A stretch of 64,000 nt of DNA from Candidatus Flexicrinis affinis (GTDB taxonomy: Bacteria; Chloroflexota; Anaerolineae; Aggregatilineales; Phototrophicaceae): contig JADJWE010000002.1 in assembly GCA_016716525.1 (NCBI GenBank), forward strand, positions 628,155 through 692,154, read 5' to 3'. Positions 51,710-59,369 of the stretch are shown piece after piece. The translations under genes and the position numbers were made by a program. The notes under the pieces are model-generated. The model was not told the DNA's origin. It saw only the letters and a list, made by a program, of their open reading frames with translations, and searched no databases. The stretch's first letter is position 1. The number at the start of each line of letters is the position of its first letter.

Positions 51710-52990
51710 ATGGAACTGCTGCAGCTCGCGTTTGGCAATCTACTTCGCGCTCGCGCTCGCTTCGCAATGACGGCCGGTGGTGTGCTTGTCGGCACCACCG
51801 CAGTCATCCTGCTGATTGCGCTCACCATCGGCCTGCAGAACGCGGCCGAGGCGGGCATCGGCAGCAGCACGACGCTGACCGACCTCGACGTGTGGCCGGC
51901 GTGGAACCCGAACATCCCGTTCGATCAGGTGCCACAGCTCACGATCGAGACCGTGCGCTCGCTTTGGGAGGTGCCGAACGTGGTGCTGGTCATCCCGTCG
52001 GCCAACCTTGAAGGCGGCGGCGAGATGATCGCGGGGGACTACACCGGCTACTCGAGCGGCGTCGGCCTCGATCCGCGCCTGCTGCCCTACCTCGGCCTCA
52101 CCGTGGCGCAGGGTGAACTCAGCCTGCAACCGGGCGAGGCGATCGTCGGTTCGGAGGTCGGGCGTAACTTCTTCGACCCTCAGGCAGAGGAGTGGTCGCC
52201 GGTCGAGATCGATATGTACAACACGCCGGTCAAGATGAAGATCTATCAGTGGTCTGGCGAAGCGCCGGCAGATCGGACTTTCAACCTGAACGTCGTGGCA
52301 GTGCTCGCGCCGGGCAGCGCCTACGACTACTCGATCATCATGCCGATCGAAGACGTGATTGAGTTCAACGAATGGACCAATAACAGTGAGTTCGATCCGG
52401 AGACATTCATCTTTGGCCGGGTGACGGTCCGCGCGCGCGACCGCGACACGACCAACGGGGTTGCCGAGGCGATCCGCGCAATGGGTTTCGAGGTCGGCGG
52501 CATGTCCGACTTCATCAATCAGCTAAACCAGTTCTTCGGGACGATGCGGCTGATGTTGGGCGGAATCGGCGGCGTGGCGCTGCTGGTCGCGGCCTTCGGG
52601 GTTGCCAATACGATGACAATGGCGATCCTCGAACGGACCAAAGAGATCGGGCTGATGAAGGCGATCGGCGCGACCGACCGCGACGTGATGACGATCTTCC
52701 TGACCGAGGCGGCGTTGGTGGGCCTAACCGGCGGATTAGCGGGCGTGGGGTTGTCGTTGTTCGTGCAGAACATCGTAAATACCGCGCTGGCGAACGCCCC
52801 GCAGGGACAGGGCGGCATCAACTTCCTGCCCATCGACCCGAGCCAGCTTCAGGGGAACCTGTTCGTGATCCCGAGCGAGTTGATCGTGTTTGCGGTCACG
52901 CTGGCGACGCTGGTCGGCGTGGGCGCAGGGCTGTTCCCGGCCCTACGCGCGGCACGGCTGCTGCCGGTGCTGGCGCTCAAATCGGAATAA
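51710..52990 (+). CDS. MacB-like ABC transporter permease
   Basis: The 426-residue permease has one N-terminal helix (FAMTAGGVLVGTTAVILLIAL), a large extracytoplasmic MacB-PCD domain (about 45-270) and three C-terminal helices of the FtsX fold (GGVALLVAAFGVANTMTMAIL, EAALVGLTGGLAGVGLSLFV, FAVTLATLVGVGAGLFPAL) with the ERTKEIGLMKAIGATDRDVM cytoplasmic loop. It pairs with the ATPase at 48967. A TGAGGAGG site lies before the start. The system is more likely to export or to act on lipoproteins, or to transmit force across the membrane, than to import. Confidence 0.9.
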   Translation: MELLQLAFGNLLRARARFAMTAGGVLVGTTAVILLIALTIGLQNAAEAGIGSSTTLTDLDVWPAWNPNIPFDQVPQLTIETVRSLWEVPNVVLVIPSANLEGGGEMIAGDYTGYSSGVGLDPRLLPYLGLTVAQGELSLQPGEAIVGSEVGRNFFDPQAEEWSPVEIDMYNTPVKMKIYQWSGEAPADRTFNLNVVAVLAPGSAYDYSIIMPIEDVIEFNEWTNNSEFDPETFIFGRVTVRARDRDTTNGVAEAIRAMGFEVGGMSDFINQLNQFFGTMRLMLGGIGGVALLVAAFGVANTMTMAILERTKEIGLMKAIGATDRDVMTIFLTEAALVGLTGGLAGVGLSLFVQNIVNTALANAPQGQGGINFLPIDPSQLQGNLFVIPSELIVFAVTLATLVGVGAGLFPALRAARLLPVLALKSE

Positions 52991-53006
52991 CGGGCAGCCG
53001 GCGGAC

Positions 53007-53645
53007 TCAGTGAAATTCCTTGATTTCGCCGGTTGCAATGAAGATCGCACGTTCGCACATATTGACCGCGCACATGCCGATCTGGTGAAGGTTGTGTGCC
53101 GCCCACATCAGCATCTGCCCGCGCTCGGGTGAGATCCCGCTGCGGTCTGCCGGTTGGGTCAGCGTTACGTTGATGGCATCGAACGCATCCACCAACTCCT
53201 GATCGCGACGGACGATCGCCTCGGCGGCGCGCGCATCGCGCTCGAGGAATGCGGTGCACGCGTAGCTGGTCATATCGACTGCCGTGGACGCCATCTCACC
53301 GATCAAGGCGTAGACTGACGCCGCATCCGACGTGTCCTCAAGTCGCTTCATGCGTATCACGAGATGCGCGACATTGGCAGCATAGTCGCCAATCTGCTCG
53401 AGTGCCTGCGTCACAAGAATGATTCCGACGACACGGCGAACGTCAGAAGCAGACAGCGTCTGCCCGCTCAATATCGAGTAGGCATACTCTTCGATGTCGA
53501 ACCGCAGGGTGTTGAGCTGCGCATCGCGGGCGCCGACATCGCGGGCCAGCGCTTCGTCCTGTTCAGTCATCGCCTTCAAACTATTGCGAATGGCCCCAGT
53601 GACCTGTTCACAGAGCGAAATTACACGGTCACGCAGTGTCTGCAT
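53007..53645 (-). CDS. phoU: PhoU-domain protein
   Basis: The 212-residue helical protein has two PhoU repeats. The first has MQTLRDRVISLCEQVTGAIR and LARDVGARDAQLNTLRFDIEEYAYSIL; the second begins near DMTSYACTAFLERDARAAEA, with the metal-loop-like ALEQIGDYAANVAHLV and NLHQIGMCAVNMCERAIFI. PhoU proteins modulate phosphate signalling through PhoR and Pst; no pst or pho genes are next to it. A TGAGGAG site precedes the ATG. A terminator-like hairpin lies 33 nt upstream of the start. Confidence 0.88.
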   Translation of the reverse strand: MQTLRDRVISLCEQVTGAIRNSLKAMTEQDEALARDVGARDAQLNTLRFDIEEYAYSILSGQTLSASDVRRVVGIILVTQALEQIGDYAANVAHLVIRMKRLEDTSDAASVYALIGEMASTAVDMTSYACTAFLERDARAAEAIVRRDQELVDAFDAINVTLTQPADRSGISPERGQMLMWAAHNLHQIGMCAVNMCERAIFIATGEIKEFH

Positions 53646-54045
53646 CGCAGAACTCCTCAGGTGAAGTGTTGTAAAACAACGTGCTGCGGACGAGGTTGTC
53701 CGCAGCACGTTACCGAGGGAGGAGGTTGTCTTACGCCGTTAGGCTGCGGCGTGACGTGTGCAGAATTGAGAAGTTACCGCCGTTCTAGAAAACCCTATGT
53801 TTCTGCACTTCCTTGAACGACGTTGAACACAGTGTAAGCCCTGCGAGGGCCGCGGCGTAGTTACATCATGCAGTTAGGGAGCGTGACATGTGTCATGTCG
53901 AGCGCCAATTGGAAGGCAACAAACGTCCGGGTTAACAGGCAAATGGTACCGTTTTCCCCGTGATGGCTGTACATTGCGAAACTTTTCCCGATCCGCACTG
54001 TTTTCACCTCTGGAAACACTTTGCGCACCGAAACGGGGGAGACCA
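53646..54045. other. Gene-free stretch upstream of phoU and sqdB
   Basis: Apart from the phoU leader hairpin at 53678-53711, I see no gene in this 400-nt divergent intergenic region. It presumably holds the two promoters, but no convincing paired -35/-10 boxes stand out. Confidence 0.4.
53678..53711 (-). terminator. Terminator-like hairpin in the phoU leader
   Basis: A perfect 13-bp stem (53678-53690 with 53699-53711, 8-nt loop) is followed on the reverse strand by GTTTTAC. It may be an attenuator of phoU or the end of a small upstream transcript. Confidence 0.6.
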
Positions 54046-55245
54046 ATGCGCGTAATGATTCTCGGCGGAGACGGCTATCTGGGTTGGCCGCAGGCCATCT
54101 ACTTGTCTCAGCGGGGCTATGACGTCGCGGTATTCGACAATCAAGCACGGCGTCACTTCGATCTCAAGCACAGCATCGACAGCCTGCTGCCGATCCGGCA
54201 CATGCATCAGCGGGTCGAGCGGTGGCAGCAGCTTACCGGCAAGTCCATCGCGGTCTATCACGGCGACATCACCAACTACGACGCGCTGGCCAAGGCGATC
54301 GAAGGCTTCGCGCCCGAGGCGCTGGTGCACTTTGCCGAGCAGCGCTCGGCGCCGTTCTCGATGATCGACCGCGAACACGCCTTCTACACGCAGTACAACA
54401 ACGTGCTTGGCACGCTCAACGTAATGTACGCCATCAAGGACATTGTGCCGAACTGCCACCTCGTCAAGCTCGGCACGATGGGCGAGTACGGCACGCCCAA
54501 CATCGACATCGAAGAAGGCTTCATCGAAATCACCCACAAGGGCCGTAAGGACACGCTGCCCTTCCCCAAACAGCCCGGCTCGTTCTATCACCTGACCAAG
54601 GTGCATGACTCGCACAACATCCAGTTTGGCTGCCGCATCTGGGGGATGCGCGCGACCGATCTGAATCAGGGCATCGTGTACGGCTCCGGCACGTACGAGA
54701 CCGCGCTGGACGTCGATCTGGCAACGCGGTTCGACTACGATCAAGTCTACGGCACGGCGCTCAACCGCTTCTGCATTCAGGCAGCAATCGGCTATCCGCT
54801 CACCGTGTACGGCAGCGGCGGGCAGACCCGCGGATACATCAACATCAAGGACACCGTGCGCTGCATCGAACTCGCCATCGAGTCGGTGCCGGCGGTCGGC
54901 GAGTATCGCGTGTTCAATCAGATCACCGAGTGGTACTCGATCAACGAGATCGCCGACAAAGTCCAGCGCGTCGGTGACCGTATGGGGCTGAACGTGCAAG
55001 TGCACCAGCTTCCCAACCCGCGCGTCGAGTCGGAAAACCATTACTACAACGTCGTGCATACCAAGCTGCTCGATCTCGGGCTGGAACCGCACCTGCTGAA
55101 CGACGATGAGATCGAAGGCATGATTCGCCTCGCGCTGCAGCACCGCGACCGGATCGACGAACGGTTGATCAAGCCGACCGTCGACTGGCGCCGCACGGTC
55201 AATCAGGTCGATCAAATCGGCGCAGAACAGACCCAGCCTGTCTAG
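54046..55245 (+). CDS. sqdB: UDP-sulfoquinovose synthase-like NAD-dependent epimerase
   Basis: The 399-residue SDR enzyme closely follows SQD1/SqdB. It has the NAD site VMILGGDGYLGWPQAIYLSQ, HFAEQRSAPFSMIDREHAFY, KLGTMGEYGTPNIDIEEGFI (catalytic Thr, Met and Glu region), the Tyr-x3-Lys of GSFYHLTKVHDSHN and GQTRGYINIKDTVRCIELA. SqdB joins sulfite to UDP-glucose to make UDP-sulfoquinovose, the head-group donor for the sulfolipid SQDG. The following GT8 gene fits the role of a sugar-transferase partner (SqdD-like). A GGGGGAGA site precedes the start. Confidence 0.92.
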   Translation: MRVMILGGDGYLGWPQAIYLSQRGYDVAVFDNQARRHFDLKHSIDSLLPIRHMHQRVERWQQLTGKSIAVYHGDITNYDALAKAIEGFAPEALVHFAEQRSAPFSMIDREHAFYTQYNNVLGTLNVMYAIKDIVPNCHLVKLGTMGEYGTPNIDIEEGFIEITHKGRKDTLPFPKQPGSFYHLTKVHDSHNIQFGCRIWGMRATDLNQGIVYGSGTYETALDVDLATRFDYDQVYGTALNRFCIQAAIGYPLTVYGSGGQTRGYINIKDTVRCIELAIESVPAVGEYRVFNQITEWYSINEIADKVQRVGDRMGLNVQVHQLPNPRVESENHYYNVVHTKLLDLGLEPHLLNDDEIEGMIRLALQHRDRIDERLIKPTVDWRRTVNQVDQIGAEQTQPV

Positions 55246-55271
55246 CACGTCGCTGCAAGCACGCCGCAACG

Positions 55272-55308
55272 CGCGACCGGGACGCCTGCGCATGGCGCCC
55301 CGGTCGCG
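55272..55308. other. Hairpin between sqdB and the GT8 gene
   Basis: CGCGACCGGG (55272-55281) pairs perfectly with CCCGGTCGCG (55299-55308). No T-run follows, so it may be a processing or weak termination element between the two genes. Confidence 0.5.
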
Positions 55309-55335
55309 TGTCGTCACACCTCGGGATATTCGCTG

Positions 55336-56136
55336 ATGTACAGCTACGTCACGCTCGTCGCCAACGCCGAGTACGTCATCGGCGCGGTCGCCCTCGCGCG
55401 ATCGCTGAAGATGGTTGGCGCGCAGGCCCCGCTCACCGTGATGACGACCGGCGACTTCGAGGGGCTGGAGACGCTCGCCGCGCTGGGCTGCACGCTGCTG
55501 CCGGTCGAGCCGCTCCCACTTTCCGAAGCGTTCCGTTCGCGCCACGCCCGCGAGTCGATCCATACTCAATCGCCGTATCTCAAAGGCAACAAACCCGCGT
55601 TCCACGACCCGCTGCTGAACTTCGCCAAGCTGCGCCTGTGGGAACTTGATCGCTTCGAACGGGTTGTGTTCATCGACGCGGATGCCCTCGTTGTCCGAAA
55701 TGTCGACCGGCTTTTCGGTTATCCGCAGTTCTCCGCCGCGCCGAACGTGTACGAATCGCTGGCAGATTTCCACCGCCTGAACAGCGGCGTGTTCGTCGCG
55801 AAGCCCGACATGCGGACGTTCGAGTCGATGCTCGAGGCGCTGGATGTGCCGGACGCTTATTGGCGGCGTACCGATCAGACCTTCCTCGAGTCGTACTTCC
55901 CCGATTGGCACGGCCTGCCCTACACCGACAACACCCTTCAGTACGTGTGGTTCAACTTGCCGCAGTTGTGGCACTGGAGCAGCATCCGGCTCATCCACTA
56001 TCAGTATGAGAAGCCGTGGGAGCCGAATCACCCGAAGCGCGATGCACTGGGGCCGCTGGTTGACCTGTGGTGGAGCGTGTACGAGACCGGCCGACTGCCG
56101 GAACACCTTCCCGAGCCGCCCGGGTCTGCTGCCTAA
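55336..56136 (+). CDS. Glycosyltransferase family 8 (glycogenin/SqdD-like)
   Basis: The 266-residue enzyme has a GT-A fold: YVTLVANAEYVIGAVALARSL at the start, the metal and UDP-sugar motif VVFIDADALVVRNVDRLF (DxD), DFHRLNSGVFVAKPD and TDQTFLESYFPDWHGLPY, with the closing RLIHYQYEKPW His region. GT8 enzymes are retaining glycosyltransferases. In Rhodobacter sulfolipid operons the SqdD protein is a GT8 member, so with sqdB just upstream this enzyme may move sulfoquinovose to diacylglycerol. That assignment is inference. Confidence 0.85.
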   Translation: MYSYVTLVANAEYVIGAVALARSLKMVGAQAPLTVMTTGDFEGLETLAALGCTLLPVEPLPLSEAFRSRHARESIHTQSPYLKGNKPAFHDPLLNFAKLRLWELDRFERVVFIDADALVVRNVDRLFGYPQFSAAPNVYESLADFHRLNSGVFVAKPDMRTFESMLEALDVPDAYWRRTDQTFLESYFPDWHGLPYTDNTLQYVWFNLPQLWHWSSIRLIHYQYEKPWEPNHPKRDALGPLVDLWWSVYETGRLPEHLPEPPGSAA

Positions 56137-56190
56137 CAAGACGTCCCAATACCCGCGATCATCGTCGGCGGCGCTGTGGACCGCCAGCCG

Positions 56191-57378
56191 CTAAGGCGAT
56201 CCATCCCCTTCGATCTCCGCCGGCGGCGTATGGGTCGAGGGCGGCGGCGCAGCATGCGGCAGGTCGGCGCGCAGGGTCGAGCCGTGGCCCGGGGACGAGT
56301 CGATCGTCAAGGTGCCGCCGAGGCGTTCGACGCGGCTCGTCATGTTGTCGAGACCGCGCCCGCGCTTTACGGTCGCCGGATCGAACCCGATACCGTTGTC
56401 GGAGATGGTCAATTCGCTGCTCTGACCGCTGTCCACCAGTTCGATGTACACTTCGCTGGCGCGGGCGTGGCGCGCGATGTTGGAGAGCATCTCGCGCGTG
56501 AGCTGCACCAGAACATGCACCTTGTCCTCGGTCAAATGCGTCAAGCCGGGTTGGATGTCGCTGACCAAACGCGCCGTCGAAACACTGCGGAATCCGTCGA
56601 ACACTTCTTTGAACTGATCGCCCAACGTCACGGCATAATCTACACCACGGTTGAGATCGCGGATGTACATGCGGAGGTCTTCGATCACGCGGTTGAGCTC
56701 GTTGGTCGCACTTTGCAGCTGCTCGGCGACCTCGTCGGGCGGGTTCTGCGTCCGTCGGGCGATGTCGAGGCGAATGCCGACCGAGAAGATCTGCTGGATG
56801 ATGCCGTCGTGCAGTTCCATCGCGATGCGGTCGCGTTCCTCGATGATCGCCAGCTTGCGAAGCTGTTCGTTGAGGCGCGCGTTCTCGATGGCGACGGCAG
56901 CATGCCCTGCCAGCATCGTCACAAGGCGCTCGTCCTCCTCGTTGAACGGCTGATTGTTCAGCCGGTCGCACAGGTACAGGCTGCCGAGATGTACGCCTTT
57001 CGAGATGATCGGCACGCCGAGGAAGCTGGTCATCGCCGGATGCCCGGCACAGAACCCGGCCGATCGGGGGTCCTGGTGCAGGTCTTCCAGGCGAATCGGG
57101 TTCGTCACACGCAGCAGCTCGCGCAGCAAGCCGTGGCCGACCGGCAAATGATCCATGCGTGCGACCTGCCGCTCGGTCATGCCGTAGGTGAAGAACTGGG
57201 CGAGCCCGCCAGCCTCGCTCGGCACGCCAAGCGCGGCATAACGCGCGTTGACGAGGTGGGCTGCGATCTCCGCCAAACGGCGCAGCACACGTTCGATGCT
57301 GATCTCCGTCGTCAATGCATGCACCGCGTCGTTAAGTGCATCCAACTGACTTCGTGGCGCAAAGGGTCCACTAACCAT
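56191..57378 (-). CDS. GAF-domain histidine kinase of the NarX/DegS type
   Basis: The 395-residue soluble sensor has an N-terminal GAF domain (about 20-175: RLAEIAAHLVNARYAALGV ... TSFLGVPIISKGVHLGSLYL). A HisKA_3 dimerisation box follows (EERDRIAMELHDGIIQQIFS, phospho-acceptor His), then a HATPase_c domain (LVQLTREMLSNIARHARASE, ISDNGIGFDP, GRGLDNMTSRVERLGGTLTI). It is divergent from a LuxR-type response regulator, its probable partner. GAF domains sense ligands, redox state or light; the signal is not visible. Confidence 0.92.
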   Translation of the reverse strand: MVSGPFAPRSQLDALNDAVHALTTEISIERVLRRLAEIAAHLVNARYAALGVPSEAGGLAQFFTYGMTERQVARMDHLPVGHGLLRELLRVTNPIRLEDLHQDPRSAGFCAGHPAMTSFLGVPIISKGVHLGSLYLCDRLNNQPFNEEDERLVTMLAGHAAVAIENARLNEQLRKLAIIEERDRIAMELHDGIIQQIFSVGIRLDIARRTQNPPDEVAEQLQSATNELNRVIEDLRMYIRDLNRGVDYAVTLGDQFKEVFDGFRSVSTARLVSDIQPGLTHLTEDKVHVLVQLTREMLSNIARHARASEVYIELVDSGQSSELTISDNGIGFDPATVKRGRGLDNMTSRVERLGGTLTIDSSPGHGSTLRADLPHAAPPPSTHTPPAEIEGDGSP

Positions 57379-57469
57379 TACACTATTCCATCTACCAATT
57401 CGTTTCGACTGATTGGCGTGATAAGATCATAGCACTCGAGGGCAGCGGTCGTCAGGGGAAGGAGCGCGG

Positions 57470-58132
57470 ATGTCCCAAATTCGAATCGTGGTGGCGGACG
57501 ACCACGAAGTGGTGCGCATGGGCATCAAGGCGATGATCCAGCAGAATCCAAGCATGGTCGTCGTCGCAGAGGCGGACAACGGCGAGGATGCCGTGAAACA
57601 AGCGCTGAAGCACCGGCCCGATGTCGTCGTCATGGATGTCCGGATGCCGTCGATGGGTGGCATCGACGCCTGCAAGCAGATTACCGAGCGCGCGCCGGAA
57701 GTGCGTGTGGTGATGCTGACGACGTTTGCCGAAGACGATCTTCTGTTCGCCGCGATTCGCGCCGGTGCGGCGGGCTACGTGCTCAAGCGCATCGGCAATG
57801 ACGACCTCGTACGGACGATTGAACAGGTCGCGCGCGGGGAATCGGCGATTGACCCAGCGATGGTGTCTTCGGTCTTTCGTGAGGTCGCGCTGGCCGAGAA
57901 GCAAAAGGAAGCGTCGGTGTTTTCCGACCTGTCCCCGCAGGAGCTGCGTGTTCTAGCGGCCATCGCCGACGGCATGACGAACCGCGAAATCGCGGGTAAG
58001 CTGTTCCTCGGTGAAGGCACCGTGCGCAACTACGTCAGCAGCATTCTGGGCAAGCTGAGCCTGTCGAACCGGGCGGAGGCAGCCGCATTCGCCGTACAGC
58101 ACCACGTCAAGGACATCATCGGCTCGGAGTAG
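57470..58132 (+). CDS. LuxR/NarL-type response regulator
   Basis: The 220-residue regulator has a receiver domain (IRIVVADDHEVVRMGIKAMI, phospho-Asp in VVVMDVRMPSMGG, Thr in VVMLTTFAEDD, Lys in GYVLKRIGNDD). A C-terminal LuxR HTH follows (LSPQELRVLAAIADGMTNRE ... LGEGTVRNYVSSILGKLSLS). It is divergent from the GAF kinase gene; the two likely form one two-component system. A GGGGAAGGAG site precedes the start. The downstream insertion sequence begins 36 nt after the stop. Confidence 0.93.
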   Translation: MSQIRIVVADDHEVVRMGIKAMIQQNPSMVVVAEADNGEDAVKQALKHRPDVVVMDVRMPSMGGIDACKQITERAPEVRVVMLTTFAEDDLLFAAIRAGAAGYVLKRIGNDDLVRTIEQVARGESAIDPAMVSSVFREVALAEKQKEASVFSDLSPQELRVLAAIADGMTNREIAGKLFLGEGTVRNYVSSILGKLSLSNRAEAAAFAVQHHVKDIIGSE

Positions 58133-58168
58133 GACTCTGTCCGGGCGGCGGCGTTTCGTCACACACTG

Positions 58169-59293
58169 CCTCGGGTTGAAAGGCGTGTCCGAAAATAGAG
58201 AAGGTGTCCATAAGCGCTAGAATCTCTTGCGCCAACAAGGAGATCAGCGATGGATATGGACACCATCTTCACGACATTATACGTACTGGTCGATGACTGG
58301 TACAAAGCTGAAATCGCCGAATCGATGCAGCGGCACCGCGGTGGCAGAATGAGAATGAGCGACAGCGAGGTGCTGACCGTTGCGCTGGCGGGGCAATGGC
58401 AGGCGGGAATGCCGTGGCGCTCAGAACGGGAAGTGGTCGCTTACGTGCAGCGGCATTTACGCGGTTTGTTCCCGACCATGTTGGGGCGAAGTGCGTTCAA
58501 TCGGCGGGTGCGGTGTTTGTGGGGTGGCTTTGTGAGGCTGCAACAGCTTGTAGCCGAGCAATTGCGCGGCGCAGATGAACTCTATGAGAGCGTGGACAGC
58601 GTGCCTGTACCCAGTCTCAGCAATGGCCAAGCCCAGCGTCAGTCCACCCATTGGACCTGGCAAAGCCGTCGGGGACGAGGCAGCTACGGGCGCTTCGTGT
58701 GGGGCGAACGGGTGCTTATGGCGGTGAGCCCTAGCGGCGTTATTCGAGGCTGGATTGCGGCAGGCGCGAATGTGAACGACCGCTGGTTGTTAGAAGCGTT
58801 GTTGAACCGACGGGCAGGTGGGGACGCGCTGCACGAACCGAAACAGCGCCCACGGGATGGCAACAAACCACGCACTACGCCGCCTGCAGCCACACATCTG
58901 TTTGGCTGGGCTGCAGTAGGCGAAACATTGAGCGGCGATTATCTAGCCGACCGCGGGTTCAATGGGCGGCGTTGGCGGCAGCAATGGCAGCAGGCCTATG
59001 GCGCACGCGTGTTGGCCCCGCCGCCGCCTAACGAGCCCGGCACGTGGAGTGCGGCGCAGCACCGTTGGCTAGCCTCGCACCGGCAGATCGTAGAAACGGT
59101 GTTCGCCCGCCTGGACAACGTGTTCGGCTTCAAACGGCTACTGGCCCACTCACGGTGGGGACAACTCACCCGCTTAGCCGCCAAAACCGCCGCTTACAAC
59201 ATCGGCCTCTATCTCAACCGCATGCTCAACCGCCCACTTGGCGTCTTAGCCACCCTCTTTCGTTGATTTTCGGACACGCCTTGAAGCCCGAGG
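58169..59293. mobile_element. Insertion sequence (IS982-like) with 28-bp imperfect inverted repeats
   Basis: The left end CCTCGGGTTGAAAGGCGTGT... (58169-58196) and right end (complement of 59266-59293) match at about 25 of 28 positions, with the inner 16 bp (AGGCGTGTCCGAAAAT and complement) identical. CTG sits directly outside both ends as a possible 3-bp target duplication. The only gene inside is an intact transposase, so the copy may be active. Confidence 0.75.
58250..59266 (+). CDS. DDE transposase (IS982-family-like)
   Basis: The 338-residue protein has the N-terminal pattern of IS982-type transposases (FTTLYVLVDDWYKAEIAESM and RMSDSEVLTVALAGQW). The DDE catalytic core follows: first Asp in YESVDSVPVPSLS, second Asp in SGDYLADRGFNGRRW, and Glu in RQIVETVFARLDNVFGFKRLLA. 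The C-terminal AAKTAAYNIGLYLNRMLN is typical of DDE enzymes of this group. The start at 58250 has an AAGGAGATCAGCG site. Family choice between IS982 and other IS4-superfamily groups is not certain. Confidence 0.82.
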   Translation: MDMDTIFTTLYVLVDDWYKAEIAESMQRHRGGRMRMSDSEVLTVALAGQWQAGMPWRSEREVVAYVQRHLRGLFPTMLGRSAFNRRVRCLWGGFVRLQQLVAEQLRGADELYESVDSVPVPSLSNGQAQRQSTHWTWQSRRGRGSYGRFVWGERVLMAVSPSGVIRGWIAAGANVNDRWLLEALLNRRAGGDALHEPKQRPRDGNKPRTTPPAATHLFGWAAVGETLSGDYLADRGFNGRRWRQQWQQAYGARVLAPPPPNEPGTWSAAQHRWLASHRQIVETVFARLDNVFGFKRLLAHSRWGQLTRLAAKTAAYNIGLYLNRMLNRPLGVLATLFR

Positions 59294-59369
59294 CTGCAAA
59301 GTTCAAAGCCCGCTAAAGGGGCTGGTTGGGGCAGCGTTTGTGAACGCAACTCCCTAGTTGTGCTGCGCA

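Noticed and set aside
54004..56139. Long reverse-strand open frame of about 700 codons across sqdB and the GT8 gene
   Set aside because: It is antisense to two well-supported genes, has biased Arg/Val/Asp/His composition typical of high-GC shadow frames, and shows no domain.
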